A stretch of 10,997 nucleotides of DNA from Deltaproteobacteria bacterium. GTDB taxonomy: Bacteria; Desulfobacterota; JADFXK01. Under the pieces are notes generated by a model. The model worked only from the letters and a program-made list of their open reading frames with translations, was not told the DNA's origin and ran no database searches. The stretch covers positions 1 to 10,997 of the forward strand of contig JADFYA010000051.1 of NCBI GenBank assembly GCA_015233285.1. The letters run 5' to 3'. A program made the position numbers and the translations under genes. Each line of letters starts with the position of its first letter. The stretch's first letter is position 1. Positions 1 to 6,716 of this stretch are shown here, piece after piece.

Positions 1-1911
1 TGGCCGGAGGTCCTGAATAAGCTCATCGGCGGATAGTTTTCGTTCGGCTCGGGGCTTGAGTCGCATGAACAGAATGCCGGAATTGGTACTGGTAATGCCT
101 CCCCTGGCCCCCGCACTGGAAAAAAAACCTTCCACATTAGGGTCTTCTTTGACGATGGCGGCCAGGGCCTTTTGACGCTCGACCATGGCCTCGAAGGAGA
201 TACTTTCCGCCGCCTCGGTCAAGGCGAAGACCTGGCCGGTATCCTCGTTAGGAATAAAGCCCTTGGGAATAATCTTGAACATGTAGACCATGGCCACCAG
301 GACCACCAGGGTAATGAACATGGTGAAGGCCGGATGCCGCAAGACCCATTTCAGGCCGCGGTCATAGACATGAAGCATGCCGGAGAAGGCTTTCTCTGAT
401 ATCCTATAGAACCGGCTCTGCCGGCCCTCGGGCGTGTGCCTAAGGAATCGGCTGCACATCATCGGGGTGAGAGTCAGAGAGACAAACCCGGAAAATAATA
501 CGGCCACGCCGATGGCCACGGCAAATTCTTGAAACAACCGGCCAATGATGCCGCCCATGAATAACACCGGGATGAATACCGCAGCCAGAGAGATGGTCAT
601 GGACACGATGGTGAAACCAATTTCCTGGGCCCCGTCGATCGCCGCGGTGAACTTATCCTTACCCATTTCCATGTGCCGGACAATGTTTTCCAGCATGACA
701 ATGGCATCGTCGACCACGAAACCGACCGACAGGATCATGGCCATCAAAGATAGATTATCCACGCTGTAATTCAGGAGATACATGAACATGAAGGTCCCGA
801 TTAGGGACATGGGGATGGCCAGGCTGGGGATGATAGTGGCCGTAAGTTTTCGTAAGAACAAAAAGATAACCAAGACAACCAGGCCCAGAGCCAGAATCAG
901 GGTAAATTTGACTTCATTCACCGAATCCCGAATGGACTCGGACCGGTCATACAGCACGTGAAGTGAGGCGGAGGCCGGAATCTGCATCCGGAAGGTCGGC
1001 AACAACTTTCTTATCGCCTCGGCGATTTCTATGGTATTGGTTCCGGGTTGCCGCTGGATGGCCAAAACAACGGCCCGTTTGTCGATGTACCAGGCCGCGG
1101 TTTTGTCGTTTTCGACGCTGTCAATGGCCTCCCCGATGTCACGGAGCCGGACCGGCTGGCCTTTGCGGTAGGCCACGATTACGGGGTTGTATGCTTCCGC
1201 CTCGTTCAACTGCCCGGTGGCCTTGATGGTGTAAGTTTTGTGCCGGCCGGAGAGTATCCCGGTGGGCAGGTTGACGTTGGCGCTCTGGACGGCCCGTGAG
1301 GCTTCGTCAATACCGATACCATAAGCCGACAGGGCCGCGGGGTCCAGCCTGACCCGGACGGCATATTTCTGGGCGCCGTAAACCAGCACCTGGGCCACGC
1401 CGCTGATCGTCGAGATGCGCTGGGCCATGACCGTTTCGCCATATTCATCAATGGTATACATCGGGAGGGTGTCTGAGGTCAGGGCTAAGAACAAAATGGG
1501 TTGGTCCGCCGGATTTACTTTTCGATATGATGGTGGGGCCGGCATGTTCTGGGGCAACTGATTTGCGGTCCGGGCAATGGCCGCCTGGACATCTAAGGCA
1601 GCCGCGTCAAGGTTCCGGCTGAGATTAAACGTCAGGGTAATCTGGGTATTACCCAGGATACTGCTGGAGTTCATCGAATCCAGCCCGGCAATGGTTGTAA
1701 ACTGCCTTTCCAGGGGGGTGGCCACGGCCGTGGACATGTTTTCCGGACTGGCCCCAGGCAGACTGGCGGTGACTAAAATGGTCGGGAAATCCACATTAGG
1801 CAGATCGTTCACCGGCAACAACCGATAACTCTGGATGCCGAAGATCAGGATGGCGGCCATCAACAAGGTGGTCATCACCGGTCTGGTGATGAAGGTGTAG
1901 GTGAAGTTCAT
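1..1911 (-). CDS. RND multidrug efflux transporter, HAE-1 family (MdtB/MdtC-like), 3' end outside window
   Basis: Inner-membrane proton-driven pump subunit that would take hydrophobic compounds from the periplasm or membrane and pass them to an outer-membrane channel through the adaptor encoded just upstream. Translation from 1911 stays open to the left edge, giving 637 of the roughly 1,030 residues usual for the family. Visible parts are a first membrane helix at about residues 10-30; the first porter loop with the family signature around LPNVDFP (37-43) and PLERQ (66-70); then helices from about 333. Helix 4 carries GFVVDDAIV, with the two proton-relay aspartates D401 and D402 matching D407/D408 of AcrB. 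The partner lysine of helix 10 lies beyond the window. VVDDAIVMLENI resembles the MdtB/MdtC branch more than AcrB. The ATG at 1911 is chosen because an in-frame TGA lies 18 bases upstream; its ribosome site (GAGG) is rather far away. Family assignment is firm; the substrate cannot be read from sequence. Confidence 0.95.
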   Translation of the reverse strand, partial: MNFTYTFITRPVMTTLLMAAILIFGIQSYRLLPVNDLPNVDFPTILVTASLPGASPENMSTAVATPLERQFTTIAGLDSMNSSSILGNTQITLTFNLSRNLDAAALDVQAAIARTANQLPQNMPAPPSYRKVNPADQPILFLALTSDTLPMYTIDEYGETVMAQRISTISGVAQVLVYGAQKYAVRVRLDPAALSAYGIGIDEASRAVQSANVNLPTGILSGRHKTYTIKATGQLNEAEAYNPVIVAYRKGQPVRLRDIGEAIDSVENDKTAAWYIDKRAVVLAIQRQPGTNTIEIAEAIRKLLPTFRMQIPASASLHVLYDRSESIRDSVNEVKFTLILALGLVVLVIFLFLRKLTATIIPSLAIPMSLIGTFMFMYLLNYSVDNLSLMAMILSVGFVVDDAIVMLENIVRHMEMGKDKFTAAIDGAQEIGFTIVSMTISLAAVFIPVLFMGGIIGRLFQEFAVAIGVAVLFSGFVSLTLTPMMCSRFLRHTPEGRQSRFYRISEKAFSGMLHVYDRGLKWVLRHPAFTMFITLVVLVAMVYMFKIIPKGFIPNEDTGQVFALTEAAESISFEAMVERQKALAAIVKEDPNVEGFFSSAGARGGITSTNSGILFMRLKPRAERKLSADELIQDLRP

Positions 1912-2013
1912 CGCAGTTAATGATCCTCAGGGTTAAGATGTGGCCATCGAATTTAAATGCAACGTGGAAGACGTAGAGAAAACGAATGATAGTGCGTGGG
2001 ACCTTTGAGGGTT

Positions 2014-2027
2014 GTGGAATATTCCAC
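2014..2027. promoter_or_regulatory. 14-bp perfect palindrome between adaptor and transporter genes
   Basis: GTGGAATATTCCAC is a perfect palindrome in the 165-base gap between the adaptor stop and the transporter start. It could be a protein-binding site or a small RNA hairpin without a loop. No promoter of convincing quality was found next to it. One or so perfect 14-bp palindrome is expected by chance in a window this size, so a function is only a possibility. Confidence 0.25.
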
Positions 2028-2076
2028 TAAGAACTCCGTGTCCGCCCTGCTCTCCGCGGCCCGGGCCTGTAGCTTT

Positions 2077-3270
2077 TTAGTGCTCATTCTTGCCGCCTTT
2101 GCCCTGGATTGGAGGAGTTGCATTCTTGATTTCCACCCGGGACCCGGGGATGAGACGCAGTTGCCCCTCGGTGACCACTGTCTCGCCGGGCTGGACACCT
2201 TTATCGATGACCGCTTCGCGGCCTTGGGTCTTGCCGACCACCACCGGCCGGACCTCCACGGTCTGATCAGGTTTGACCACAAAGACAAATTCTCCTGATT
2301 GCCCGGTTTGAACCGCCTGTGAAGGAATGACCACGGCGTTGGGCCGGGAGGTAAGTCGCAAGATGACATTGACGAACTGACCCGGCCAAAGCTGTTTGTC
2401 CTCGTTGGCGAATTTCCCCTTCAATCTGATGGTCCCGGTTTTGGTGTCAACGGCGTTGTCGATGAAGGCGATCACCCCTTCAAATGGTGGATCCTGACTT
2501 TGGGGTGGCTTGGCCTCCAATTTAAGCGGCCCCTTGGCCATAAATTTCATGATGTCCGGAAGATACTGTTCCGGCACGGCGAAGTTAACATAAATTGGCT
2601 GGATCTGATTAATCACGACCATGGGGTTGTCTTCATTGTTTTTGATCATATTTCCGGCATAGGAGCTCAATGACCCGGTTTTGCCGGTGATCGGCGCATA
2701 AATGTAGCAATAGCTTAATTGCAGACGGGCGTTATCGATGGTCGCTTTGTCGGCCTTGATGGCGGCGACCAGGGCCTCATAATTGGACTGAACCTGATCC
2801 AACTGCTCTTTGGCGATGGCTCGGGTAGTGAACAGCTTGGTGTAGCGGCGCAAATCTTCTTCGGCTTTCTTGAGCAAGGCCTGGTTGCGGTCCATCTTGG
2901 CCAGAGCCTCCTTTAAGGCGGCATCACCGGGTCCAGGGTCCAGAGTAAAGAGCAACTCACCCTGGTTGACAAACTGGCCTTCCTGGAAATGAACCTTTTT
3001 GAGTTGGCCGACCACCCTTGATTTGATCGACACGGTGGTCAGGGCCTCGACATTTCCGATTGCTTCCAACTGAACCGGAACGGTCTTGGAAATAGCCTGG
3101 CCGACCTTCACCGGGACTGCTTCTGGGGCCTTTTTCTTAAACTGGTCAGGTTTTTCGCTATTGCAGGCGACAATAAAGCTCAACCCGACCAGCAGCAGAC
3201 TAAATGCCGCCCAGATAGAATAGCGACCGGCCCTAAGCCCCTTCATGTCACAACGTTTCATGGGTTCCAT
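2077..3270 (-). CDS. RND efflux periplasmic adaptor (membrane fusion protein), lipoprotein, MdtA-like
   Basis: This is the adaptor that links the inner-membrane RND pump to an outer-membrane TolC-type channel. The product is 397 aa, normal for the family. The N-terminus is basic, followed by a hydrophobic stretch (about 19-34) and a lipobox IVAC with C36 as the likely lipidated cysteine, so the protein is probably anchored in a membrane facing the periplasm. After this come a biotinyl-lipoyl-like half (about 70-112, IKSRVVGQLKKV), a helical hairpin (about 117-185), the returning lipoyl half (YIYAPITGKTG, 189-199), a beta-barrel region containing IQPIYVNFAVPE, and a membrane-proximal C-terminal part (VVIPSQAV, 313-320). 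It is the first gene of the efflux operon, and the transporter starts 165 bases downstream. Alternative ATGs at codons 4 and 9 would shorten the n-region without affecting the signal; the ribosome site before 3270 is weak (GAG), so the exact start is uncertain. Confidence 0.93.
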   Translation of the reverse strand: MEPMKRCDMKGLRAGRYSIWAAFSLLLVGLSFIVACNSEKPDQFKKKAPEAVPVKVGQAISKTVPVQLEAIGNVEALTTVSIKSRVVGQLKKVHFQEGQFVNQGELLFTLDPGPGDAALKEALAKMDRNQALLKKAEEDLRRYTKLFTTRAIAKEQLDQVQSNYEALVAAIKADKATIDNARLQLSYCYIYAPITGKTGSLSSYAGNMIKNNEDNPMVVINQIQPIYVNFAVPEQYLPDIMKFMAKGPLKLEAKPPQSQDPPFEGVIAFIDNAVDTKTGTIRLKGKFANEDKQLWPGQFVNVILRLTSRPNAVVIPSQAVQTGQSGEFVFVVKPDQTVEVRPVVVGKTQGREAVIDKGVQPGETVVTEGQLRLIPGSRVEIKNATPPIQGKGGKNEH

Positions 3271-3381
3271 TTTTGATCTCAGGTTGATTTTCGTTGCCGC
3301 GCCGAAGATGGGGATGCCGGGTATATTGATCAGGCATGGTCCGGTCCGGCGGCGTCCCGGGGTGAATGCGAAACCAGTGTC

Positions 3382-3410
3382 TTCATATCAGGTTTGATTT
3401 AATTTTTCAA
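3382..3410 (-). promoter_or_regulatory. Predicted sigma70-type promoter of the efflux operon
   Basis: On the minus strand, TTGAAA (3405-3410) and TATGAA (3382-3387) are separated by exactly 17 bases. They match the consensus boxes at 5/6 and 4/6 positions and lie in an AT-rich stretch. Transcription would begin near 3375 and leave a leader of about 105 bases before the adaptor start. This was found by eye and no transcript data are available. Confidence 0.5.
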
Positions 3411-3441
3411 GTGACTATCCCGGCTGCTTCCTAAGGGGCCG

Positions 3442-3455
3442 AAATGAGCTCATTT
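3442..3455. promoter_or_regulatory. 14-bp perfect palindrome upstream of the efflux promoter, possible operator
   Basis: AAATGAGCTCATTT is a perfect palindrome centred about 41 bases upstream of the efflux -35 box and about 270 bases upstream of the divergent DsrE gene. A shorter palindrome, AAACGTTT, follows at 3471-3478. Efflux operons are often controlled by dimeric regulators binding such sites, but no regulator gene is visible in this window, so the assignment is speculative. Confidence 0.3.
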
Positions 3456-3721
3456 TAAAACATAAATTTTAAACGTTTGTTTGAATTTGTCAACATTTTT
3501 CTACCGGCAATGATCCGAACAAAGAAAAATTATAGCAATACATCAAGTTGCCGTTATTTTACCGGACCCATAATAAATTTACACCACATCTTCGCGTATC
3601 CTCCTGGGGTGATTATGAATTCCAATAATTCATTTGGGTTTTTTCCATTGACTGTCTTAAAATAAACAATTAAGTTAGATCCGGCTTCGATTAGATGTTA
3701 ACATTTTGACGGGAGACACAA
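3456..3721. other. AT-rich intergenic region between divergent genes
   Basis: This is the right-hand part of the 451-base gap between the divergently transcribed adaptor gene and DsrE gene. It is clearly more AT-rich than its surroundings. A 62-codon plus-strand frame at 3477-3665 has no good ribosome site and an unremarkable composition, so it is not counted as a gene. The stretch probably holds the promoter of the DsrE gene. A weak candidate is TTGACT at 3648-3653 followed after 17 bases by TAAGTT at 3671-3676, whose -10 box is poor. Confidence 0.5.
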
Positions 3722-4084
3722 ATGGAAAAGTTTTTGTTTATCATGACAAAAGGCTTTGAAAAGTCCGGCGGAGCCACCCGGGCCATGCAGTTTGCCGCCA
3801 TGACGGCCCGCAAAGGCCTGCCTGTGGACGTCTTTCTAATTGATGACGCCATCCATTGGGCTCAGCTAGGCCTGGCCGAAGGCATCAGATCTTCAACGGG
3901 AGAACATATGAAAGATCTGTTGGACGAACTCGTGAGCAAAAAAGCCGTTATTCACGTTTGCAAAGCTTGCGCCGATAAGCGCTTGGTTTCTCCAGAGGAT
4001 CTTATCCCTGGGGCGAAGATTTCCGGAGCGCCATTGTTGGTTGATATGATGACCAGCCCTGAGTATAAGGTATTCAACTTCTAA
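3722..4084 (+). CDS. DsrE-family protein with CxxC motif
   Basis: A small soluble protein of 120 aa with the DsrE-type alpha/beta fold pattern. Strand one is KFLFIMTKG (3-11); a helix follows containing RAMQFAAMTARKG (20-32); the next strand is VDVFLIDDAIHWAQ (35-48); then VIHVCKACADKR (76-87) with C80 and C83, and a C-terminal segment around SGAPLLVDMM (101-110). Family members related to DsrE/TusD carry persulfide sulfur on a cysteine at this position in sulfur-relay or sulfur-metabolism pathways; many stand-alone members are of unknown function. No dsr, tus or sulfurtransferase genes lie nearby, so a sulfur-carrier role is inferred from family only. The start is well supported by GGGAG at 3711-3715, six bases before the ATG. 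It is transcribed away from the efflux operon. Confidence 0.88.
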   Translation: MEKFLFIMTKGFEKSGGATRAMQFAAMTARKGLPVDVFLIDDAIHWAQLGLAEGIRSSTGEHMKDLLDELVSKKAVIHVCKACADKRLVSPEDLIPGAKISGAPLLVDMMTSPEYKVFNF

Positions 4085-4146
4085 GATTCTAAGAACCGGA
4101 ACCGCACCTCACCTGGCGACGATTATAATTTTCCGAGATCATGGAT

Positions 4147-4189
4147 GACCTGTTGCCGCCTGTTTTCTCCGATTAGCCGGCAACAGGTC
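4147..4189. repeat. 12-bp perfect inverted repeat (strong hairpin) downstream of the DsrE gene
   Basis: GACCTGTTGCCG (4147-4158) pairs perfectly with CGGCAACAGGTC (4178-4189) around a 19-base loop. It begins 62 bases after the DsrE stop. Neither strand has a T-run after the stem, so it is not a classical intrinsic terminator. It may stabilise or process the 3' end of the DsrE mRNA, form part of a structured leader for the next gene, or be a small repeated extragenic element. Confidence 0.6.
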
Positions 4190-4262
4190 TCTCAAAAAGT
4201 GTCAAATGTATTCGGGCGCAACATTGTCTCAATTGGGGCGGCGGATGTCCGGTCATCCCGGC

Positions 4263-4330
4263 GGAATGGGAAGCTCGCAACATCTCAGGCAGCCCCATTG
4301 CCCCCAGGGCCGACCGCAAGGTCCCATTCC
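4263..4330. repeat. 9-bp inverted repeat in the leader of the glycosyltransferase gene
   Basis: GGAATGGGA (4263-4271) is matched by TCCCATTCC (4322-4330) with 50 bases between them. The second arm ends 14 bases before the AGGAG ribosome site of the next gene. An RNA stem here would place the ribosome site just outside the structure. No known riboswitch class was recognised. Confidence 0.35.
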
Positions 4331-4358
4331 AACACCTTGTTAACAGGAGAACTATTTC

Positions 4359-5729
4359 TTGGATGTGTTTGAAGGGTTTCCCACTGAAAAACTGCCGGGC
4401 TGGAAGGTATCCCCCATGGCTTCGGGGTGGCGCGTCGGGGCGGCCATCCAATATATAGTGAAACAACACGGAAAAGCGATAGCCATCTATCTAATGGGGC
4501 TGTGCCTGTTCCTGGGTGGGCGGTTGGCCGCCTATTATTTAGCCCCTGAACGCTTTCAACTTTTGCCTTGGGACAGTGGCTGGTATGCCGGCATCGTTGA
4601 TTTTGGCTATCACTACAATGGTGACCCCAACCTTCAGCAGAACGTGGCCTTTTTCCCTCTTTTTCCAATGCTCGGAGGTCTGGTCAAGGTTATATTCGGA
4701 TTGAGCACCGCGCACAGCCTCCTGCTGACAGCGTTTACGCTCTCCCTGATAACAGCCGTAATGCTGTATCAAATCTTTGCCAAAGTGTGTGAGCTGGCCA
4801 ACCCCGGAATTGCTCTTCTTTTCTTTTTTACCAACCCGTTCAGCCTGTTCCTTTTTTCCGGCTACGCTGATTCGGCCTGGATCTGCACCATCGTGCTGGC
4901 TATTTACTTTCTCGAAATCAAAAAAAACTATCTGGTGTCAACGATTTTCATCAATCTGGCCTCACTCTCCCGGCCCTATGGAATTCTGGCCGCGGCTATT
5001 CTGTTTATCTTCCTGGCCCGGAGAGTCTGGAGCTTCTACCGTGTTGAGAAACAGCCAACTGCGGCCGGAGTTGAACTAAAAAACTTGTTCATATTTTTAC
5101 CTTTAACGGCTGTGGCATTGCTTTCCTACCTGATCTACTCCGGGATTAAATTCCATGACCCTCTCGCCTTCCTTCATGTCCAATCCGCCTGGCACAAGGA
5201 TTTGTCTTCACCTCTCAGTCAGTTATTTCAACTGAATTTCTTAAAGTACATAGTCAGGGCATTGATCATGCAAATTCCGGGAAAGAACATCACCCTGGCC
5301 AGTCCGATTTGGTGGGACGCGCTGGCCGCGCTAATATGTTTTAGCTGGCTCTTGGCCTTTGTCATTGATTCAATATACCATGGGACTTTCGATATCGATT
5401 CGGTAGTCGCCCCGGCCCTGCTCATAAATTTGTTTCTATGGTATTTCAGCAGGCATGAACCATGGGTGGCGGTGGTCAATGCCGGACGATATTTCTTGCC
5501 CGTGTATTTGGGGGTGCTCATCTGGTTGTTCAAATCCATTAAGCTCAATGAAAATATAATCATCAGCAACCGCTCCTCCAAGGAGAGAGAAGACCGCCGG
5601 AGTAGCTCAAGCTTACCCGAAAAGAGGCTCAATTACCCAATGATCCTGGTCATCATGTTGATATTGGGCCAGAGCATCTTGTCCGTCATGTTTACCGTCA
5701 GGTTTTACTGGGGAGAATGGATCTCGTGA
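4359..5729 (+). CDS. Integral-membrane GT-C glycosyltransferase, PIG-V-like mannosyltransferase family
   Basis: A multi-spanning membrane protein (456 aa, hydrophobic almost throughout) of the type that transfers a sugar from a polyprenyl-phosphate donor on the outer face of the inner membrane. The family signature is clear: LLPWDSGWY (68-76), where the aspartate after the first helix is the expected catalytic position, then NVAFFPLFPML (95-105), SGYADSAW (167-174), SLSRPYGI (202-209) and HVQSAW (273-278). Similar bacterial proteins resemble eukaryotic PIG-V (GPI mannosyltransferase 2); their acceptors are mostly unknown, with envelope glycolipid or glycoprotein a reasonable guess. A TTG start at 4359 is preceded by AGGAG (4345-4349) at good spacing. 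An ATG at 4416 also has a ribosome-like GGAAGG (4402-4407), so the first 19 residues are uncertain. The region near residues 405-427 is a hydrophilic, Ser/Arg-rich loop before the last helix. The PAS-HisKA gene follows within 66 bases, suggesting co-transcription. Confidence 0.85.
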   Translation: MDVFEGFPTEKLPGWKVSPMASGWRVGAAIQYIVKQHGKAIAIYLMGLCLFLGGRLAAYYLAPERFQLLPWDSGWYAGIVDFGYHYNGDPNLQQNVAFFPLFPMLGGLVKVIFGLSTAHSLLLTAFTLSLITAVMLYQIFAKVCELANPGIALLFFFTNPFSLFLFSGYADSAWICTIVLAIYFLEIKKNYLVSTIFINLASLSRPYGILAAAILFIFLARRVWSFYRVEKQPTAAGVELKNLFIFLPLTAVALLSYLIYSGIKFHDPLAFLHVQSAWHKDLSSPLSQLFQLNFLKYIVRALIMQIPGKNITLASPIWWDALAALICFSWLLAFVIDSIYHGTFDIDSVVAPALLINLFLWYFSRHEPWVAVVNAGRYFLPVYLGVLIWLFKSIKLNENIIISNRSSKEREDRRSSSSLPEKRLNYPMILVIMLILGQSILSVMFTVRFYWGEWIS

Positions 5730-5795
5730 TTTTCCCAAGCGGACCAACCTTATGGTCACCCCCAGCCCCACTTGCCCGGATTGACAAGGATAGTT

Positions 5796-6629
5796 ATGAA
5801 AAATGCAGACAAAACAAAAGAACAACTTATTAGTGAAGTTAAATCATTATACCGGCGAGTGGCTGAGTTGGAACTTTCAGAAACGGAATGCCAACGTAAT
5901 CACAAGGAACTGATGGAGCTTAACCTGCAAATGGAAGAAGCGTTGAATCACGCCAATCGGATCGCGGCGGAAGCCCAGGTGTCCAACGTCGAGTTTAACC
6001 GCATTTTCAATACGGCCACCGATGGGATGTGTCTGATTGACTCCGATTTCAATATAGTCATGATCAATCAAATGCTGCTTAAGCTTCTGGGAATAAACGG
6101 CAATGAAACAGTCAATCGCAAGTGCCATGAAGTCCTCAGTGACTACCAGTTATGCCACACCCACCTCTGTCCTCTTGTCCAAATTCGAGAGGGACAGGAT
6201 CGGGTGGAATACGAAGTAGAAAAAACGCGTTCTGACGGCACAAAGATTCCTTGTCTGGTCACAGCCAGTTCTTTCCGCGACACTGACGGCTCTCTCCTGG
6301 GGATGGTGACTAGTTTTAAAGATATGTCCCATCACAAACGAGCCGAGGAAGAAAGAATTTACCGGGAAAAGCTTCAAGCTGTTCTGGAAATTGTGGGCGC
6401 CGTTTGTCATGAACTTCACCAACCGATGCAAACTATTTTGGGGTATTCAGATTTGATCTTGATGGATATTCAGGAGGACAACCCCCTATACGAAGACTTG
6501 CAGATTGTCCGAGAGCAGATTGTGACCATGAGGGATTTAACCAAAAAACTACAGAAAATCACCAAGTATGAAACCACCGGTTACGCCGGTAAAACAAAAA
6601 TTATTGATATTGATAAGAGTTCCACATGA
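5796..6629 (+). CDS. PAS-HisKA protein lacking the HATPase domain (truncated-type histidine kinase)
   Basis: A soluble 277-aa signalling protein with no membrane helix. Residues 1-65 form a charged coiled-coil helix. A PAS domain covers about 67-175 (FNRIFNTATDGMCLIDSDF ... DGSLLGMVTSFKDM). Within it is a cysteine/histidine cluster, C110, C120, H121, H123 and C125. A HisKA-type dimerisation helix pair follows with the H-box GAVCHELHQP (201-210) and phospho-acceptor H205. The protein ends at KIIDIDKSST with no N, G1, F or G2 boxes, so it cannot bind ATP or phosphorylate itself; it would need a partner kinase or act as a phosphotransfer or dimerisation module. The stop falls after a complete helix and no continuation was noticed downstream, so this looks like a natural short form and not a broken gene. 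The ATG at 5796 is preferred over a TTG at 5772 because AAGGA lies five bases before it. Confidence 0.85.
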   Translation: MKNADKTKEQLISEVKSLYRRVAELELSETECQRNHKELMELNLQMEEALNHANRIAAEAQVSNVEFNRIFNTATDGMCLIDSDFNIVMINQMLLKLLGINGNETVNRKCHEVLSDYQLCHTHLCPLVQIREGQDRVEYEVEKTRSDGTKIPCLVTASSFRDTDGSLLGMVTSFKDMSHHKRAEEERIYREKLQAVLEIVGAVCHELHQPMQTILGYSDLILMDIQEDNPLYEDLQIVREQIVTMRDLTKKLQKITKYETTGYAGKTKIIDIDKSST

Positions 6630-6630
6630 T

Positions 6631-6651
6631 GGCAGTGTTGCCGCTTTTTTT
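6631..6651 (+). terminator. Weak intrinsic terminator candidate after the PAS-HisKA gene
   Basis: A short stem, GGCA (6631-6634) with TGCC (6639-6642), is followed closely by seven T residues (6645-6651), beginning right after the stop codon. The stem has only four pairs, so efficiency is doubtful. The convergent minus-strand operon ends about 65 bases away, and no convincing terminator for that operon was seen in the gap. Confidence 0.35.
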
Positions 6652-6716
6652 AGAGTTTCCACAACCCCGGCCTTTTCAAACCACCTTTGTGATCCCGAAA
6701 CAACCAACCAAGACCA

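Noticed and set aside
1953..2369. 138-codon minus-strand open frame crossing the adaptor gene end
   Set aside because: Most of it is an out-of-frame reading of the adaptor gene, and its product has no recognisable family pattern; not needed to explain the 165-base gap.
3477..3665. 62-codon open frame in the AT-rich gap
   Set aside because: No convincing ribosome site, no family resemblance and AT-rich chance composition.
4239..4275. Resemblance to widespread extragenic GTCATTCC-type repeats
   Set aside because: The match is loose and only one copy is visible; a genome search would be required to show a repeat family.
4173..4668. Minus-strand open frames opposite the leader and start of the membrane glycosyltransferase gene, possible transposase remnant
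   Set aside because: No transposase motif, no terminal repeats or target duplications; the frames are largely antisense to a clear gene.
5730..5795. Possible terminator between the membrane glycosyltransferase and PAS-HisKA genes
   Set aside because: Only a four- to five-pair stem (GACC/GGTC) without a T-run, so co-transcription is more likely.
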